Below, one piece after another: positions 6,638 through 14,539 of a stretch of 18,704 nt of DNA. A model generated the notes under the pieces. The model was given only the letters and a program-made list of their open reading frames with translations. It was not told the origin of the DNA and made no database searches. Position numbers and translations under genes: made by a program. Origin of the DNA: Gammaproteobacteria bacterium (GTDB taxonomy: Bacteria > Pseudomonadota > Gammaproteobacteria > Chromatiales > Chromatiaceae); assembly GCA_006227775.1 (NCBI GenBank), contig SBFV01000285.1, forward strand, positions 1 to 18,704. Direction: 5' to 3'. Within the stretch, counting starts at the first letter, position 1, and the number at the start of each line of letters is the position of its first letter.

Positions 6638-9145
6638 ATGTCACCCTACATTGACATGACCCATAGCCAACCCAACGACAGTCTGTTCGATCTGCCCCCC
6701 CTATCCCTCACCGCGGAAGGGCTGGCGCTGGATTTCAAACGCTACTACGCGAACACCTTTGGCCGGGACCGGGACTGCCGCTCGACCTACTACCCCTACC
6801 GGGCCCTGTCGGTGGTCATGCGGGACCGCCTGATGGAGCGGTGGAAACGCACCCGCCAGGCCCATGACGAGGCTGACTGCAAACGCACCTATTACCTGTC
6901 CCTGGAGTTCCTGATGGGGCGGGCCCTGTGCAACGCCATGTTCAATCTCGGCCTGACGGACGCGGCCGCCGAAGGGCTCTACCGACTGGGGCTACATCTG
7001 GAAGAACTTGCCGCCAGCGAACCGGACGCGGGCCTGGGCAATGGCGGCTTGGGCCGGCTGGCGGCCTGCTTCCTGGACTCCTGCGCCACCCTGCAACTGC
7101 CGGTCAAGGGGTATGGCCTGCGCTACGAATACGGCATGTTCCGTCAGAACCTGGACAACGGTTTCCAGGTCGAGGAGCCGGATCACTGGCTGCGCGACGG
7201 TAATCCCTGGGAGCTGGAGCGTCCGGAGTACACCCAGCGCATCCAGTTCGGTGGCCATGTGGAATTCCGGCAGGACGATACCGGCCGGCTCATGGCCCAC
7301 TGGCTGGATACCAGGGACGTCCTGGCGGTACCTTTCGACACCCCCATCCCCGGCTACCGCAACGATACGATCAACACCCTGCGCCTCTGGAAGTCCGTCG
7401 CCTCCGACGAGTTCAACCTCGGCGAGTTCAACGCCGGCAGCTATCCAGAATCCGTCGCCGCCAAGAACGAAGCGGAGCACATCACCATGGTGCTCTATCC
7501 CAACGATGCCAGCGAGAACGGCAAGGAGTTACGGCTACGCCAACAGTATTTCCTCGCCAGCGCCAGTCTCAAGGACGTGCTGCGGGAGTGGCTGCGACTG
7601 CATGACAGGGATTTCAGCCGTTTCGCCGAGAAGAACTGCTTCCAGCTCAATGACACCCATCCCGCCATCTCGGTGGCGGAGCTCATGCGGCTGCTGATGG
7701 ACGAGCATCGTCTGGAATGGCATCAGGCCTGGTCCATCACCACCGCCACCATGGCCTATACCAACCACACCCTCTTGCCCGAGGCCCTGGAGCGCTGGCC
7801 GGTGCGCCTGTTCCAGTCGTTGCTGCCACGCCATCTGCAGATCATCTACGAGATCAACGCCCGTTTTCTCACCGAGGTGGCCTCCCGCTGGCCCGGCGAC
7901 CTGGGCCGTCAGGCGCGCATGTCCCTGATCGAGGAGGGCCAGGACCCCCAGATTCGCATGGCCTATCTGGCCATCGTCGGCAGCTTTTCCGTCAATGGCG
8001 TCGCCGAACTCCACTCCCGGCTGCTGGTGGAAGGCCTGTTCCGGGATTTCCATGAACTCTGGCCCCATAAGTTCAACAACAAGACCAATGGGGTCACACC
8101 GCGCCGTTGGCTGGCCATGTGTAACTCGGGCCTGCGGGACCTCCTCAACGAGACCATCGGCCAAGGCTGGGTACGCGACCTTGGCCAACTGGCGCAAATC
8201 GCGCCCTTGGCCGAAGATCCCGCCTTCCGCGAGCGCTTCCGCGCCATCAAACGGGCCAACAAAGAAACCCTGGCCAGGCTGATCGCCCGGGATTGCCACG
8301 TGGAGTTCGACGCCGAGGCGCTGTTTGACGTCCAGGTTAAACGCATCCATGAATACAAGCGTCAACTCCTCAACCTGCTGCACGTCATCCACCTCTACAA
8401 CCGCGTCAAGCGCGGCGATACGCGGCACTGGACGCCGCGCTGCGTCCTCATTGGCGGTAAAGCCGCCCCCGGCTACGCCATGGCCAAGCTGATCATTAAG
8501 CTCATCAACAATGTTGCCCGGGTGGTGAACAGTGATCGGGCCACCCAGGGTCTACTGCGGCTGGCCTTCATCCCTGACTACCGGGTGTCAGTGATGGAGG
8601 TCATCGCCCCGGGAACCGACCTGTCCGAGCAAATCTCCACCGCCGGCAAAGAGGCCTCGGGTACCGGCAACATGAAGTTCATGATGAACGGCGCCGTTAC
8701 CATCGGGACCCTGGACGGCGCCAACATCGAGATCCGGGATCAGGCGGGAGAGGACAACTTTTTCCTCTTCGGTCTCACCGCCGAGGCGGTGGAGGCCCTT
8801 CGGCCCCGTTACGACCCCAACGGGCTGATCGAGAGCCACCTGGAATTGCGTGAGGTCATGGCCCTGCTCGAATCGGGCCACTTCAATCAGTTTGAACCCG
8901 GTCTCTTCGACCCCATCGTCCACGCCATCCGCAGCCCCCAGGATCCCTGGATGACCGCCGCCGACTTCCCTTCCTACCTCCAGGCCCAGGAGAGCGCCGC
9001 GGCGGCCTTCCGCGACACCGAGCTGTGGACCCGAATGGCCATCCTGAATACTGCTCACAGCGGCCGATTTTCCTCCGATCGCACTATCGGGGAATACAAT
9101 CGGGATATCTGGCGACTCCCGGCGGTCAAGCCGCTGCCCGTATAA
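6638..9145 (+). CDS. glgP: glycogen/starch/alpha-glucan phosphorylase
   Basis: This 835-residue cytosolic enzyme (usual length 800-840) releases glucose-1-phosphate from the non-reducing ends of glycogen or maltodextrin, using pyridoxal phosphate (EC 2.4.1.1). N-terminal family motifs are visible (YYLSLEFLMGRAL, GLGNGGLGRLAACFLDS, GYGLRYEYGMFRQ). So are the central substrate and phosphate regions (QLNDTHPAI, NGVTPRRWL, VKRIHEYKRQLLN), and the PLP segment EASGTGNMKFMMNGA, in which Lys680 is the expected Schiff-base residue. The sequence GTLDGANIEI follows. The frame is open further upstream, but the ATG at 6638 has GGAG eight bases before it and precedes the family's usual N-terminus; the ATG at 6656 is an alternative. 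It fits with the two GH57 alpha-glucan enzymes further downstream. Confidence 0.97.
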   Translation: MSPYIDMTHSQPNDSLFDLPPLSLTAEGLALDFKRYYANTFGRDRDCRSTYYPYRALSVVMRDRLMERWKRTRQAHDEADCKRTYYLSLEFLMGRALCNAMFNLGLTDAAAEGLYRLGLHLEELAASEPDAGLGNGGLGRLAACFLDSCATLQLPVKGYGLRYEYGMFRQNLDNGFQVEEPDHWLRDGNPWELERPEYTQRIQFGGHVEFRQDDTGRLMAHWLDTRDVLAVPFDTPIPGYRNDTINTLRLWKSVASDEFNLGEFNAGSYPESVAAKNEAEHITMVLYPNDASENGKELRLRQQYFLASASLKDVLREWLRLHDRDFSRFAEKNCFQLNDTHPAISVAELMRLLMDEHRLEWHQAWSITTATMAYTNHTLLPEALERWPVRLFQSLLPRHLQIIYEINARFLTEVASRWPGDLGRQARMSLIEEGQDPQIRMAYLAIVGSFSVNGVAELHSRLLVEGLFRDFHELWPHKFNNKTNGVTPRRWLAMCNSGLRDLLNETIGQGWVRDLGQLAQIAPLAEDPAFRERFRAIKRANKETLARLIARDCHVEFDAEALFDVQVKRIHEYKRQLLNLLHVIHLYNRVKRGDTRHWTPRCVLIGGKAAPGYAMAKLIIKLINNVARVVNSDRATQGLLRLAFIPDYRVSVMEVIAPGTDLSEQISTAGKEASGTGNMKFMMNGAVTIGTLDGANIEIRDQAGEDNFFLFGLTAEAVEALRPRYDPNGLIESHLELREVMALLESGHFNQFEPGLFDPIVHAIRSPQDPWMTAADFPSYLQAQESAAAAFRDTELWTRMAILNTAHSGRFSSDRTIGEYNRDIWRLPAVKPLPV

Positions 9146-9477
9146 TCCGCGTGAGCGGTCGCCCCACGCAGCCTGCCGTTGGTCGGAGCCGGATGCCTTG
9201 GCACTGCCCTCTCACCCGCCTGAGCGGTCGCCCCACCCCCTGGTTGATGAATGACGCGGCGGGGGTCCCGCACCCTGACGTTGATCAGCGATCTGGCCAC
9301 GTCCCTCCTCTTGCAAGGGCAGTGCGGCTGTTTTTTACCTTGAACAGGGGGCTGGGGTTTGACCGCAACGCGACTTGGGTGTAAGAAATTGCCTATCCGG
9401 CCCAGCGGGGCCGGCGGGACTCGCCATCTGAAGGGCGAGCCATGAGGAGACCACCAGCCCCATCGGAGAATCTAGCC
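9146..9477. other. 332-base intergenic region downstream of glgP
   Basis: No convincing gene is seen here. It holds a 16-base direct repeat (TGAGCGGTCGCCCCAC at 9152-9167 and 9221-9236). It also holds a 10-base inverted pair (GCACTGCCCT at 9201-9210 and its complement at 9316-9325) followed by a run of six T at about 9330-9335. The last arrangement could end a transcript or belong to a small RNA, but the 105-base loop makes this weak. Confidence 0.5.
9152..9236 (+). repeat. pair of 16-base direct repeats
   Basis: TGAGCGGTCGCCCCAC occurs at 9152-9167 and again, identically, at 9221-9236, 69 bases apart (start to start), in non-coding DNA after glgP. A 16-base exact match this close is unlikely by chance even in GC-rich sequence. 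It may be a protein-binding site pair, a remnant of a repeated element, or the trace of a local duplication. Confidence 0.55.
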
Positions 9478-10050
9478 GTGTCTATCCTAAAGTCCAGGAT
9501 CGCCATTACGCTGGCCGCCGCCGGCGCCGCCCTGCTCATCTCACCCGCCGTACAGTCCTTCAACTTCGGGGACATGATGAACCCCGGCAAGTGGATGGGC
9601 GGCAACAAGTACGACGATGATTACTATGACGACCGGGATTACGGTCCTTACGGACCCCCGCCGGGCTATGGCTATGGCTATGGCTACCCCCCTTACGGCG
9701 CGCCCTATTCCGGGGGTTATGGCGCCCCGGGCTACGGTTCTCCTTACGGACCGCCATTGGGAGCCACCCCGGCCTGGACGGCCCCCGCCCGGCCGGCGGC
9801 ACCCGCGGCTCCGGCAGCCAGTCCTCCCGCCTCCGCCGCTCCCGTCGCCAAGGATGCCAAATCCCAGGAGATCGAAGCCCTCAAGCGCCGCGTCGAAGAA
9901 CTGGAGGCCCGGCAGGCACCCCCACCACCGTCTTATCCCCCCCTGCCGCCCCTTGATCGGGGCGCCAACCCGCCCGCCCCGGGCACAAGCGGAATCGGCT
10001 CCGGCTCCGCCTTGCCCCCCACCACCTTCCGTCCCCTCGACAAATACTGA
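9478..10050 (+). CDS. exported Gly/Tyr/Pro-rich protein with short coiled coil
   Basis: The product is a 190-residue precursor. Residues 1-27 are a Sec signal peptide (basic start, hydrophobic Ala/Leu core, cleavage near VQS/F). The mature protein begins FNFGDMMNPGKWMGG and has an acidic Asp/Tyr cluster (about 46-56). A low-complexity region of Gly-Tyr, Tyr-Gly-Pro and Pro-Tyr-Gly repeats follows (about 55-98), then a Pro/Ala linker, a short coiled coil (SQEIEALKRRVEELEARQ, about 129-146) and a Pro-rich C-terminus. The GTG at 9478 is preferred because it starts directly at the signal peptide with GGAG nine bases upstream; an ATG at 9442 would add 12 residues and has no good ribosome-binding site. 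Composition recalls envelope or sulfur-globule-type structural proteins, but no family can be assigned and the function is unknown. Confidence 0.75.
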   Translation: MSILKSRIAITLAAAGAALLISPAVQSFNFGDMMNPGKWMGGNKYDDDYYDDRDYGPYGPPPGYGYGYGYPPYGAPYSGGYGAPGYGSPYGPPLGATPAWTAPARPAAPAAPAASPPASAAPVAKDAKSQEIEALKRRVEELEARQAPPPPSYPPLPPLDRGANPPAPGTSGIGSGSALPPTTFRPLDKY

Positions 10051-10073
10051 CGACGGCGGCAACCATCATCCTT

Positions 10074-10101
10074 GCCAAGCCCTGCGCATGCGGGGCTTGG
10101 C
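10074..10101 (+). terminator. strong hairpin after the Gly/Tyr-rich protein gene
   Basis: GCCAAGCCC pairs perfectly with GGGCTTGGC around a 10-base, partly self-complementary loop, 24 bases after the stop codon. No T-run follows, so it may be an atypical terminator or an RNA-stabilising stem-loop. The rest of the 234-base gap to the next gene shows nothing recognisable. Confidence 0.5.
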
Positions 10102-10284
10102 CTATTGGTGGCCACCGGGGGATCTACCCTCCGCAGCAGGGCATTTTCGGCTCGGAGCGAAACAATCCACCACTCAGCGGTGTCAGGTCCCGAGGCGACG
10201 CATGGTGATTTTCGGTCGAGCGGGTAGGGGCGAGGAAACGAAGACTCGAATTGCCCTGGGGATCGCCCAACCAGGGGAGCAGTC

Positions 10285-10962
10285 ATGAGAACCCTTTTCG
10301 TCCTCGTCCTATCCCTCCTCTCGGTTAGCCTGGGCGCCAACGATTCCGTCACCATCTATCAGCTCGCCGGCCAGCGCCAATGTGACGCCGACGACGGAGT
10401 AGCGGTGGAGAGAGCCGCGGACCTGTTACGCGCCCAGGGCCTCAAAGTGCGCAGCGCGGAACGTCGCCAACTGCCCCTGGATATCCCCCGGCTCTGTGGC
10501 GCCCCCACCCCCGCCGCCAATGTCATCACCCTGTCCGCCACCGACTGGGCTGCCTTCACCGCCAAGAACCCGGATGCTGGCGGTTACGGGGTCTGGGTTT
10601 TCGACGATGACCCGGCGGAGATCTACCATTACGACGGCACCCTCCAGTGCGGCTATGGCGAGGAAATCCCCCTCCAGGGGCACGCGGAACTGCTGGCCAC
10701 CAAAGGCATCGCGGTCTTGTCCAGCCGCAAGGGCACGGATGGACTGGTGCATCTGGCCGTCTGTGGCGCCAGCACCGGCGCCATCAACGTCTTCGCCATC
10801 CCCGCCAAGGACCTGCCGGCGGCGCTGGAGCTGGGTTTCAGACTGCTCGTCACCCACGGGATGACGGAGCGGACCCAGCGTCCCCCGCGGCGCCCCACCC
10901 CCAACCCCGCTGAGGCTCGGGGGGCTCATCCCGGCAAGGGCACCATTCCCCTGCTCTGGTAG
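10285..10962 (+). CDS. exported two-domain hypothetical protein with internal duplication
   Basis: The product is a 225-residue precursor with a signal peptide (residues 1-18, cleavage at GA/N). The mature protein contains two copies of one domain of about 76 residues: copy 1 at about 22-97 and copy 2 at about 111-186. They align without gaps: both start with I-Y, share a Q-C pair, the pattern A-x-LL-x-x-x-G-x-x-V-x-S, then L-x-x-x-x-x-CGA-x-T-x-A-x-NV and A-x-D-x-x-A. The Cys pairs (33/71 and 122/160) have the same 38-residue spacing, so each copy probably holds one disulphide in the periplasm. The C-terminal 35 residues are Pro/Arg-rich. GGGAG lies five bases before the ATG. The domain was not recognised and no function is proposed. 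Confidence 0.8.
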   Translation: MRTLFVLVLSLLSVSLGANDSVTIYQLAGQRQCDADDGVAVERAADLLRAQGLKVRSAERRQLPLDIPRLCGAPTPAANVITLSATDWAAFTAKNPDAGGYGVWVFDDDPAEIYHYDGTLQCGYGEEIPLQGHAELLATKGIAVLSSRKGTDGLVHLAVCGASTGAINVFAIPAKDLPAALELGFRLLVTHGMTERTQRPPRRPTPNPAEARGAHPGKGTIPLLW

Positions 10963-10983
10963 CCCTGAGGCCCGAGGCTGCCC

Positions 10984-11001
10984 CCCGCTGGCGCTTGCGG
11001 G
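10984..11001. terminator. hairpin between convergent genes
   Basis: CCCGC and GCGGG flank an 8-base loop, between the plus-strand two-domain protein gene and the minus-strand small gene. A short T-rich stretch follows on the plus strand. It is a weak candidate for a shared terminator. Confidence 0.3.
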
Positions 11002-11106
11002 CTTTCACTACTGCCTCCAATAACTCATAGATTTTACGAGATCTTTGGTTTACCCAGATCATCCGCGGAAAGACCGAAAGAAATGACGTGCGTCCAGTAT
11101 CCGGAC

Positions 11107-11349
11107 CTATTCATCCAGCCAGCGAACCAGGTACCACACCTGCTGGCCTTCGGATGACCGGGAGGGTCCATAGACCAGGGCGGGATGGATGTACCGCCCG
11201 GGATCGGCCCCCGCTTGGGCACTCGCCGCGTCGGCCACGGGGGTGACGCAGCCCGAAGGGAAACGCGGGCGGTCCCGGCGCCGGGACTTGACCAGGGCAT
11301 AGCGCTCCCCAAGGGCATGGGAATCGGGATCGATCAGGATCTGAGGCAT
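11107..11349 (-). CDS. small hypothetical protein (80 residues)
   Basis: This 80-residue frame from the ATG at 11349 has no signal peptide or membrane segment. It begins MPQILIDPDSHALGERYALV, continues with a basic stretch (KSRRRDRPRF, SGCVTPV) and ends with GPSRSSEGQQVWYLVRWLDE. The balanced composition and the hydrophobic/charged pattern at both ends look like a real small folded protein rather than a chance frame. It occupies the only part of this gap with such a pattern and lies outside the GH57 coding region, which begins at 11425 on the other strand. No clear ribosome-binding site precedes the ATG, and the frame stays open upstream into the antisense of the GH57 gene, so the start is not certain. 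The family was not identified. Confidence 0.6.
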   Translation of the reverse strand: MPQILIDPDSHALGERYALVKSRRRDRPRFPSGCVTPVADAASAQAGADPGRYIHPALVYGPSRSSEGQQVWYLVRWLDE

Positions 11350-11424
11350 CAACGAAAATGAGGTCGTATGGACTAAAATAGCGCCACTTTGGGTCCTTGG
11401 TCCCCCTTCATGGAGTAGTAACGG

Positions 11425-12750
11425 ATGATCGCCCATCACGCCCTGGTCCTCAATCTCCACCAACCGGCCGGCAATCTCCAGGCCATGCTCGACGATGACA
11501 ACTGGGAGGCCAAGGAGATCCTCTATGCCCTGGACCGCATGCCCCGCAGCCTCTGGGGTTACGAGGACCTGGCCCGGGTCCATCTGTCCCTGTCCGGTAC
11601 CCTGCTGGAGACCCTCTCGGACCCGGCCTTTCAGGAGCGCGTCTACGGCATCGTGGATTGCGGCTCCCTGCTCTGGCATTTACAAAACCAGGATATCTTC
11701 GAGATCCTCGGTACCGGCTATTACCATCCGGTCCTGCCTTTGATCCCTGAGTCCGACCGGCCCCTGCAACTGCAGCGCTGGCTGGATTTGGCCCGCCATC
11801 TCTTCTGGCGTCCCGACTTCCAGGGTTTCTGGCCGCCGGAGATGGGCTTCTCCATGGAGCTCATCCCGCTGCTGCGCGCCATGGGGTATCGCTATGTCCT
11901 GGTGGACAGCGAGCATGTGGAGCCGGTGACGCCGATGAAGTGGCACGAGCTGCGCTACCGTCCCCACGTCGCCCGCCATCAGGGCGCCGAGATCCTGGTG
12001 ATCGTCCGCGATCGGGACCTGTCGAACGCCCAGGAATCGGGCATGGAACTGGACTGGTTCCTCAAGGAAGTGGAGGAACGCACCAAATGGTGCGAATGCC
12101 CGCCCCTGGTGACCACCTGTACCGACGGCGAGAACGGGGGCTGGTTCCGCAACACCACCCCCGGGGCCAACTTCTGGACCGCCTTCTACCTGCCGCTGTT
12201 GGAGCGGGTCCGCGCCGGCCAGTCCCCGGTCAAACCGACCTTCATCTCCGCCTATCTCAACGCCTACGGCCCCATGGGCGAGGTCTGGGTGGACACCGGC
12301 GCCTGGAATACCGGCTGGCATGACGGCCGGGGCTTCGTCCAGTGGACCGGCTCCGCCAACCAGAAGGCCAGCCTCAACGCCCTGCGCATCCAGAACCGCG
12401 CCCTTGACGAGGTACGGGAACGGCTCAAGGCGCTGGGTCAGGGCCTGGCCCAGGACCAGGCCTTGGCGCGCGATCTGGAGGAGGCCACCTGGCGCCTGCT
12501 GCGCGCCGAGACGAGCTGCAATTTCTACTGGGGCGAGGCCTGGGTCGGCCGGGCCGAGGCGGATCTCGAGGTCTCCCGCCAGGCCCTAGAGCGGGTCAAG
12601 GCGCGCCTGCCCGTGACGGCGTCCCCGTCGGGGGCAACAACCGCTTCGGTCCCGGGTCCGGAGACGGGCCCCGAACCAGACTCAGCCCCAAACCCGGACC
12701 CGGTTCGTGGCCCAGACCCCTCACGAGACCCGACCCAGTCCGGTGCCTAA
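11425..12750 (+). CDS. GH57 family alpha-glucan hydrolase/transferase, first of pair
   Basis: This 441-residue protein has no signal peptide, so it is probably cytosolic. GH57 motifs appear in order: NLHQP near residue 10-14, GTGYYHPVLPL near 96-106, QGFWPPEMGFS with Glu139 as the expected nucleophile, and TCTDGENGGWF with Asp234 as the expected acid/base. GH57 enzymes act with retention on alpha-glucans (alpha-amylase, 4-alpha-glucanotransferase, branching enzyme, amylopullulanase). The exact reaction cannot be told from motifs. The last 45 residues are a Pro/Asp/Gly-rich low-complexity tail with repeated P-D-P units, probably disordered. GGAG lies nine bases before the ATG. It is followed after 55 bases by a second, different GH57 gene, and glycogen phosphorylase is upstream, which supports a role in glycogen turnover. 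Confidence 0.9.
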   Translation: MIAHHALVLNLHQPAGNLQAMLDDDNWEAKEILYALDRMPRSLWGYEDLARVHLSLSGTLLETLSDPAFQERVYGIVDCGSLLWHLQNQDIFEILGTGYYHPVLPLIPESDRPLQLQRWLDLARHLFWRPDFQGFWPPEMGFSMELIPLLRAMGYRYVLVDSEHVEPVTPMKWHELRYRPHVARHQGAEILVIVRDRDLSNAQESGMELDWFLKEVEERTKWCECPPLVTTCTDGENGGWFRNTTPGANFWTAFYLPLLERVRAGQSPVKPTFISAYLNAYGPMGEVWVDTGAWNTGWHDGRGFVQWTGSANQKASLNALRIQNRALDEVRERLKALGQGLAQDQALARDLEEATWRLLRAETSCNFYWGEAWVGRAEADLEVSRQALERVKARLPVTASPSGATTASVPGPETGPEPDSAPNPDPVRGPDPSRDPTQSGA

Positions 12751-12805
12751 ACCGCCCTGACGACCGCTCCGCTCCGATCCGCCTGACGACGGCGGCATAC
12801 CGCCA

Positions 12806-14314
12806 ATGCATTCAACACCCACTCAAGCCACTCAGAAGATTCCAGCCGTGCAACCGCTTCCCGAATATCCCGCAGGTGTCCTCAACGTTTCCGGCCACGA
12901 GGCCGCGGTCGCCCAAGTCCTGGCCACGGGCGCCGCCAAGACCCTGTTCCTCGACCGTGGAGGCATCGACTTCGGCCAGGTGCGCGCCGCCACCGCCATC
13001 GCCCTGCACATGCACCAGCCCCTGATCCCGGCGGGAGGTCCCGACCTGCGCACCGCCGCCATCATCGGCAACCTCCAGCACATGATGGAAAACCAGGGCA
13101 TTGGCGACAACCACAATGCCCCGGTCTTCGTCTGGTGCTACAAGCGCATGGGCGAGTTCATCCCCCAACTCATCGCCGAGGGCAAGTCGCCACGGGTCAT
13201 GCTCGAATACTCCGGCACCCTGCTGCATGGCCTGCGCCAGATGGGTCGCGACGACGTCATCGACGCCCTCAAGGGCATCACCTGCAACCCGGACTTCAAC
13301 TGGGCGGTGGAGTGGCTGGGCATGCCTTGGGGCCATGCCGTCGCACCCTCCACCCCGGTGCAGGATTACCGGCTGCACGTGCGGGCCTGGCAGCACCACT
13401 TCGCCGCCATCTTTGGCTGGGAGGCCCTGGCGCGGGTGCGCGGCTTTTCCCCCAGCGAAATGGCCTTGCCCAACCACCCAGACGTCGCCTATGCCTTCGT
13501 CAAGACCCTGCGCGACTGCGGTTATCAATGGGTCCTGGTCCAGGAGCACACCGTCGAGCAGCCGGACGACGGCCGCCACCCCGCACGTCCCCACCTGCCC
13601 CATCGCCTGGTCTGCACCAATTCCCAGGGCGAGACCGCCGATATCATCGCCATCGTCAAGACCCAGGGCTCGGACACCAAGCTGGTGGCCCAGATGCAGC
13701 CCTGGTATGAAGCCCAGGGCCTGAGCCGGCTGGAGCTGGCTGGAAAATCCGTGCCGCCCCTGGTCACCCAGATCGCCGACGGCGAGAACGGCGGCGTCAT
13801 GATGAACGAGTTCCCCCCCAAGTACCTGGAGGTGGTCCGCGCCGCCAGCGGCTCCGCCGTGCCGCTGCTGAACGTCAGCGAGTACCTGGAGCACCTCTTC
13901 GCCCTGGGCATCCGCCCCGCCGACCTGCCGGTGATCCAGCCCCTCTTCCACGGCAGGATCTGGGAGCGCATGCAACCGGGCGACGGCCCCGCGCGCCTGG
14001 CCGCGGTCATCGACGATATCAAGCGCAGCGATCACCGCTTCCACATGGAGGGTGGGAGCTGGACCAACGACCTCTCCTGGGTGCGGGGCTACGACAACGT
14101 CCTGGCTCCCATGGAAGCGGCCAGCGCCCTGTTCAACGCGAAGGTCCTCCGGCCCGGCGTGCCCAGCGACCAGCATCGCTATCGCAACGCCCTCTTCCAC
14201 CTCATGTCCTCCCAGACCAGTTGCTATCGCTACTGGGGCCAGGGCCTGTGGACCGACTATGGCCGAGAGATCTGCCGGCGGACGGAGGAGATCCTGTGCC
14301 ACGACTTTGGCTGA
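12806..14314 (+). CDS. GH57 family alpha-glucan hydrolase/transferase, second of pair
   Basis: This 502-residue protein has no signal peptide. After an N-terminal extension of about 60 residues come the GH57 motifs: ALHMHQPLIP (about 67-76), RGFSPSEMALPNH with Glu218 as the expected nucleophile, and QIADGENGGVMMNEF with Asp325 as the expected acid/base. It diverges strongly from the gene before it: there is a longer insert between the first motif and the nucleophile, and SPSEMA replaces WPPEMG. It is therefore a different GH57 subgroup rather than a recent duplicate. The C-terminal part (MSSQTSCYRYWGQGLWTDYG) resembles the helical region seen in many GH57 proteins. The ATG at 12806 has only a weak GGCGG-type sequence upstream, so translation may depend on the preceding gene. 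Substrate and reaction are not determined; an alpha-glucan is expected. Confidence 0.9.
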   Translation: MHSTPTQATQKIPAVQPLPEYPAGVLNVSGHEAAVAQVLATGAAKTLFLDRGGIDFGQVRAATAIALHMHQPLIPAGGPDLRTAAIIGNLQHMMENQGIGDNHNAPVFVWCYKRMGEFIPQLIAEGKSPRVMLEYSGTLLHGLRQMGRDDVIDALKGITCNPDFNWAVEWLGMPWGHAVAPSTPVQDYRLHVRAWQHHFAAIFGWEALARVRGFSPSEMALPNHPDVAYAFVKTLRDCGYQWVLVQEHTVEQPDDGRHPARPHLPHRLVCTNSQGETADIIAIVKTQGSDTKLVAQMQPWYEAQGLSRLELAGKSVPPLVTQIADGENGGVMMNEFPPKYLEVVRAASGSAVPLLNVSEYLEHLFALGIRPADLPVIQPLFHGRIWERMQPGDGPARLAAVIDDIKRSDHRFHMEGGSWTNDLSWVRGYDNVLAPMEAASALFNAKVLRPGVPSDQHRYRNALFHLMSSQTSCYRYWGQGLWTDYGREICRRTEEILCHDFG

Positions 14315-14381
14315 GGACAGGCCGATACGATCAGGGCGCCTGGCCCTTTGATCCGGCCCCCGTGATTTCCCCTTGGGGGAA

Positions 14382-14413
14382 GCTGATTATTGGCCTTCCT
14401 GGCCAAAATCAGC
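14382..14413. terminator. 13-bp stem-loop between convergent genes
   Basis: GCTGATT-A-TTGGCC pairs with GGCCAA-AATCAGC (single bulged A, 5-base loop TTCCT), 67 bases after the GH57 stop and upstream of the stop of the convergent methyltransferase gene. It is the most stable simple hairpin noticed in the window. It lacks a long T-run, so it is a bidirectional terminator candidate by position. The rest of the 225-base gap holds a 10-base direct repeat (AAAGAAATCG at 14508-14517 and 14521-14530) and no gene. Confidence 0.5.
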
Positions 14414-14539
14414 ATGCGGTTGGCAAACGCGGATTTTGAACCGCTTCCATTCCAGCGCGGGGGCCCGAAAAGGGCGGGGCATCCCGTACCCGCACGCGGG
14501 AACCGCCAAAGAAATCGTCTAAAGAAATCGGCGTTTCAC

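Noticed and set aside
9664..9687. Tandem GGCTAT units as a possible repeat element
   Set aside because: They are codons for Gly-Tyr repeats inside the exported protein and need no separate explanation.
10048..12797. TGACGACGGCGGCA found at 10048-10061 and 12784-12797
   Set aside because: Two copies of a 14-base GC-rich word, one overlapping a stop codon; chance is plausible and there is no shared context beyond being near gene ends.
12812..14302. Minus-strand open frame of 496 codons opposite the second GH57 gene
   Set aside because: It mirrors the GH57 gene almost exactly, is Gly/Asp/Val/His-rich, and has no recognisable domain.
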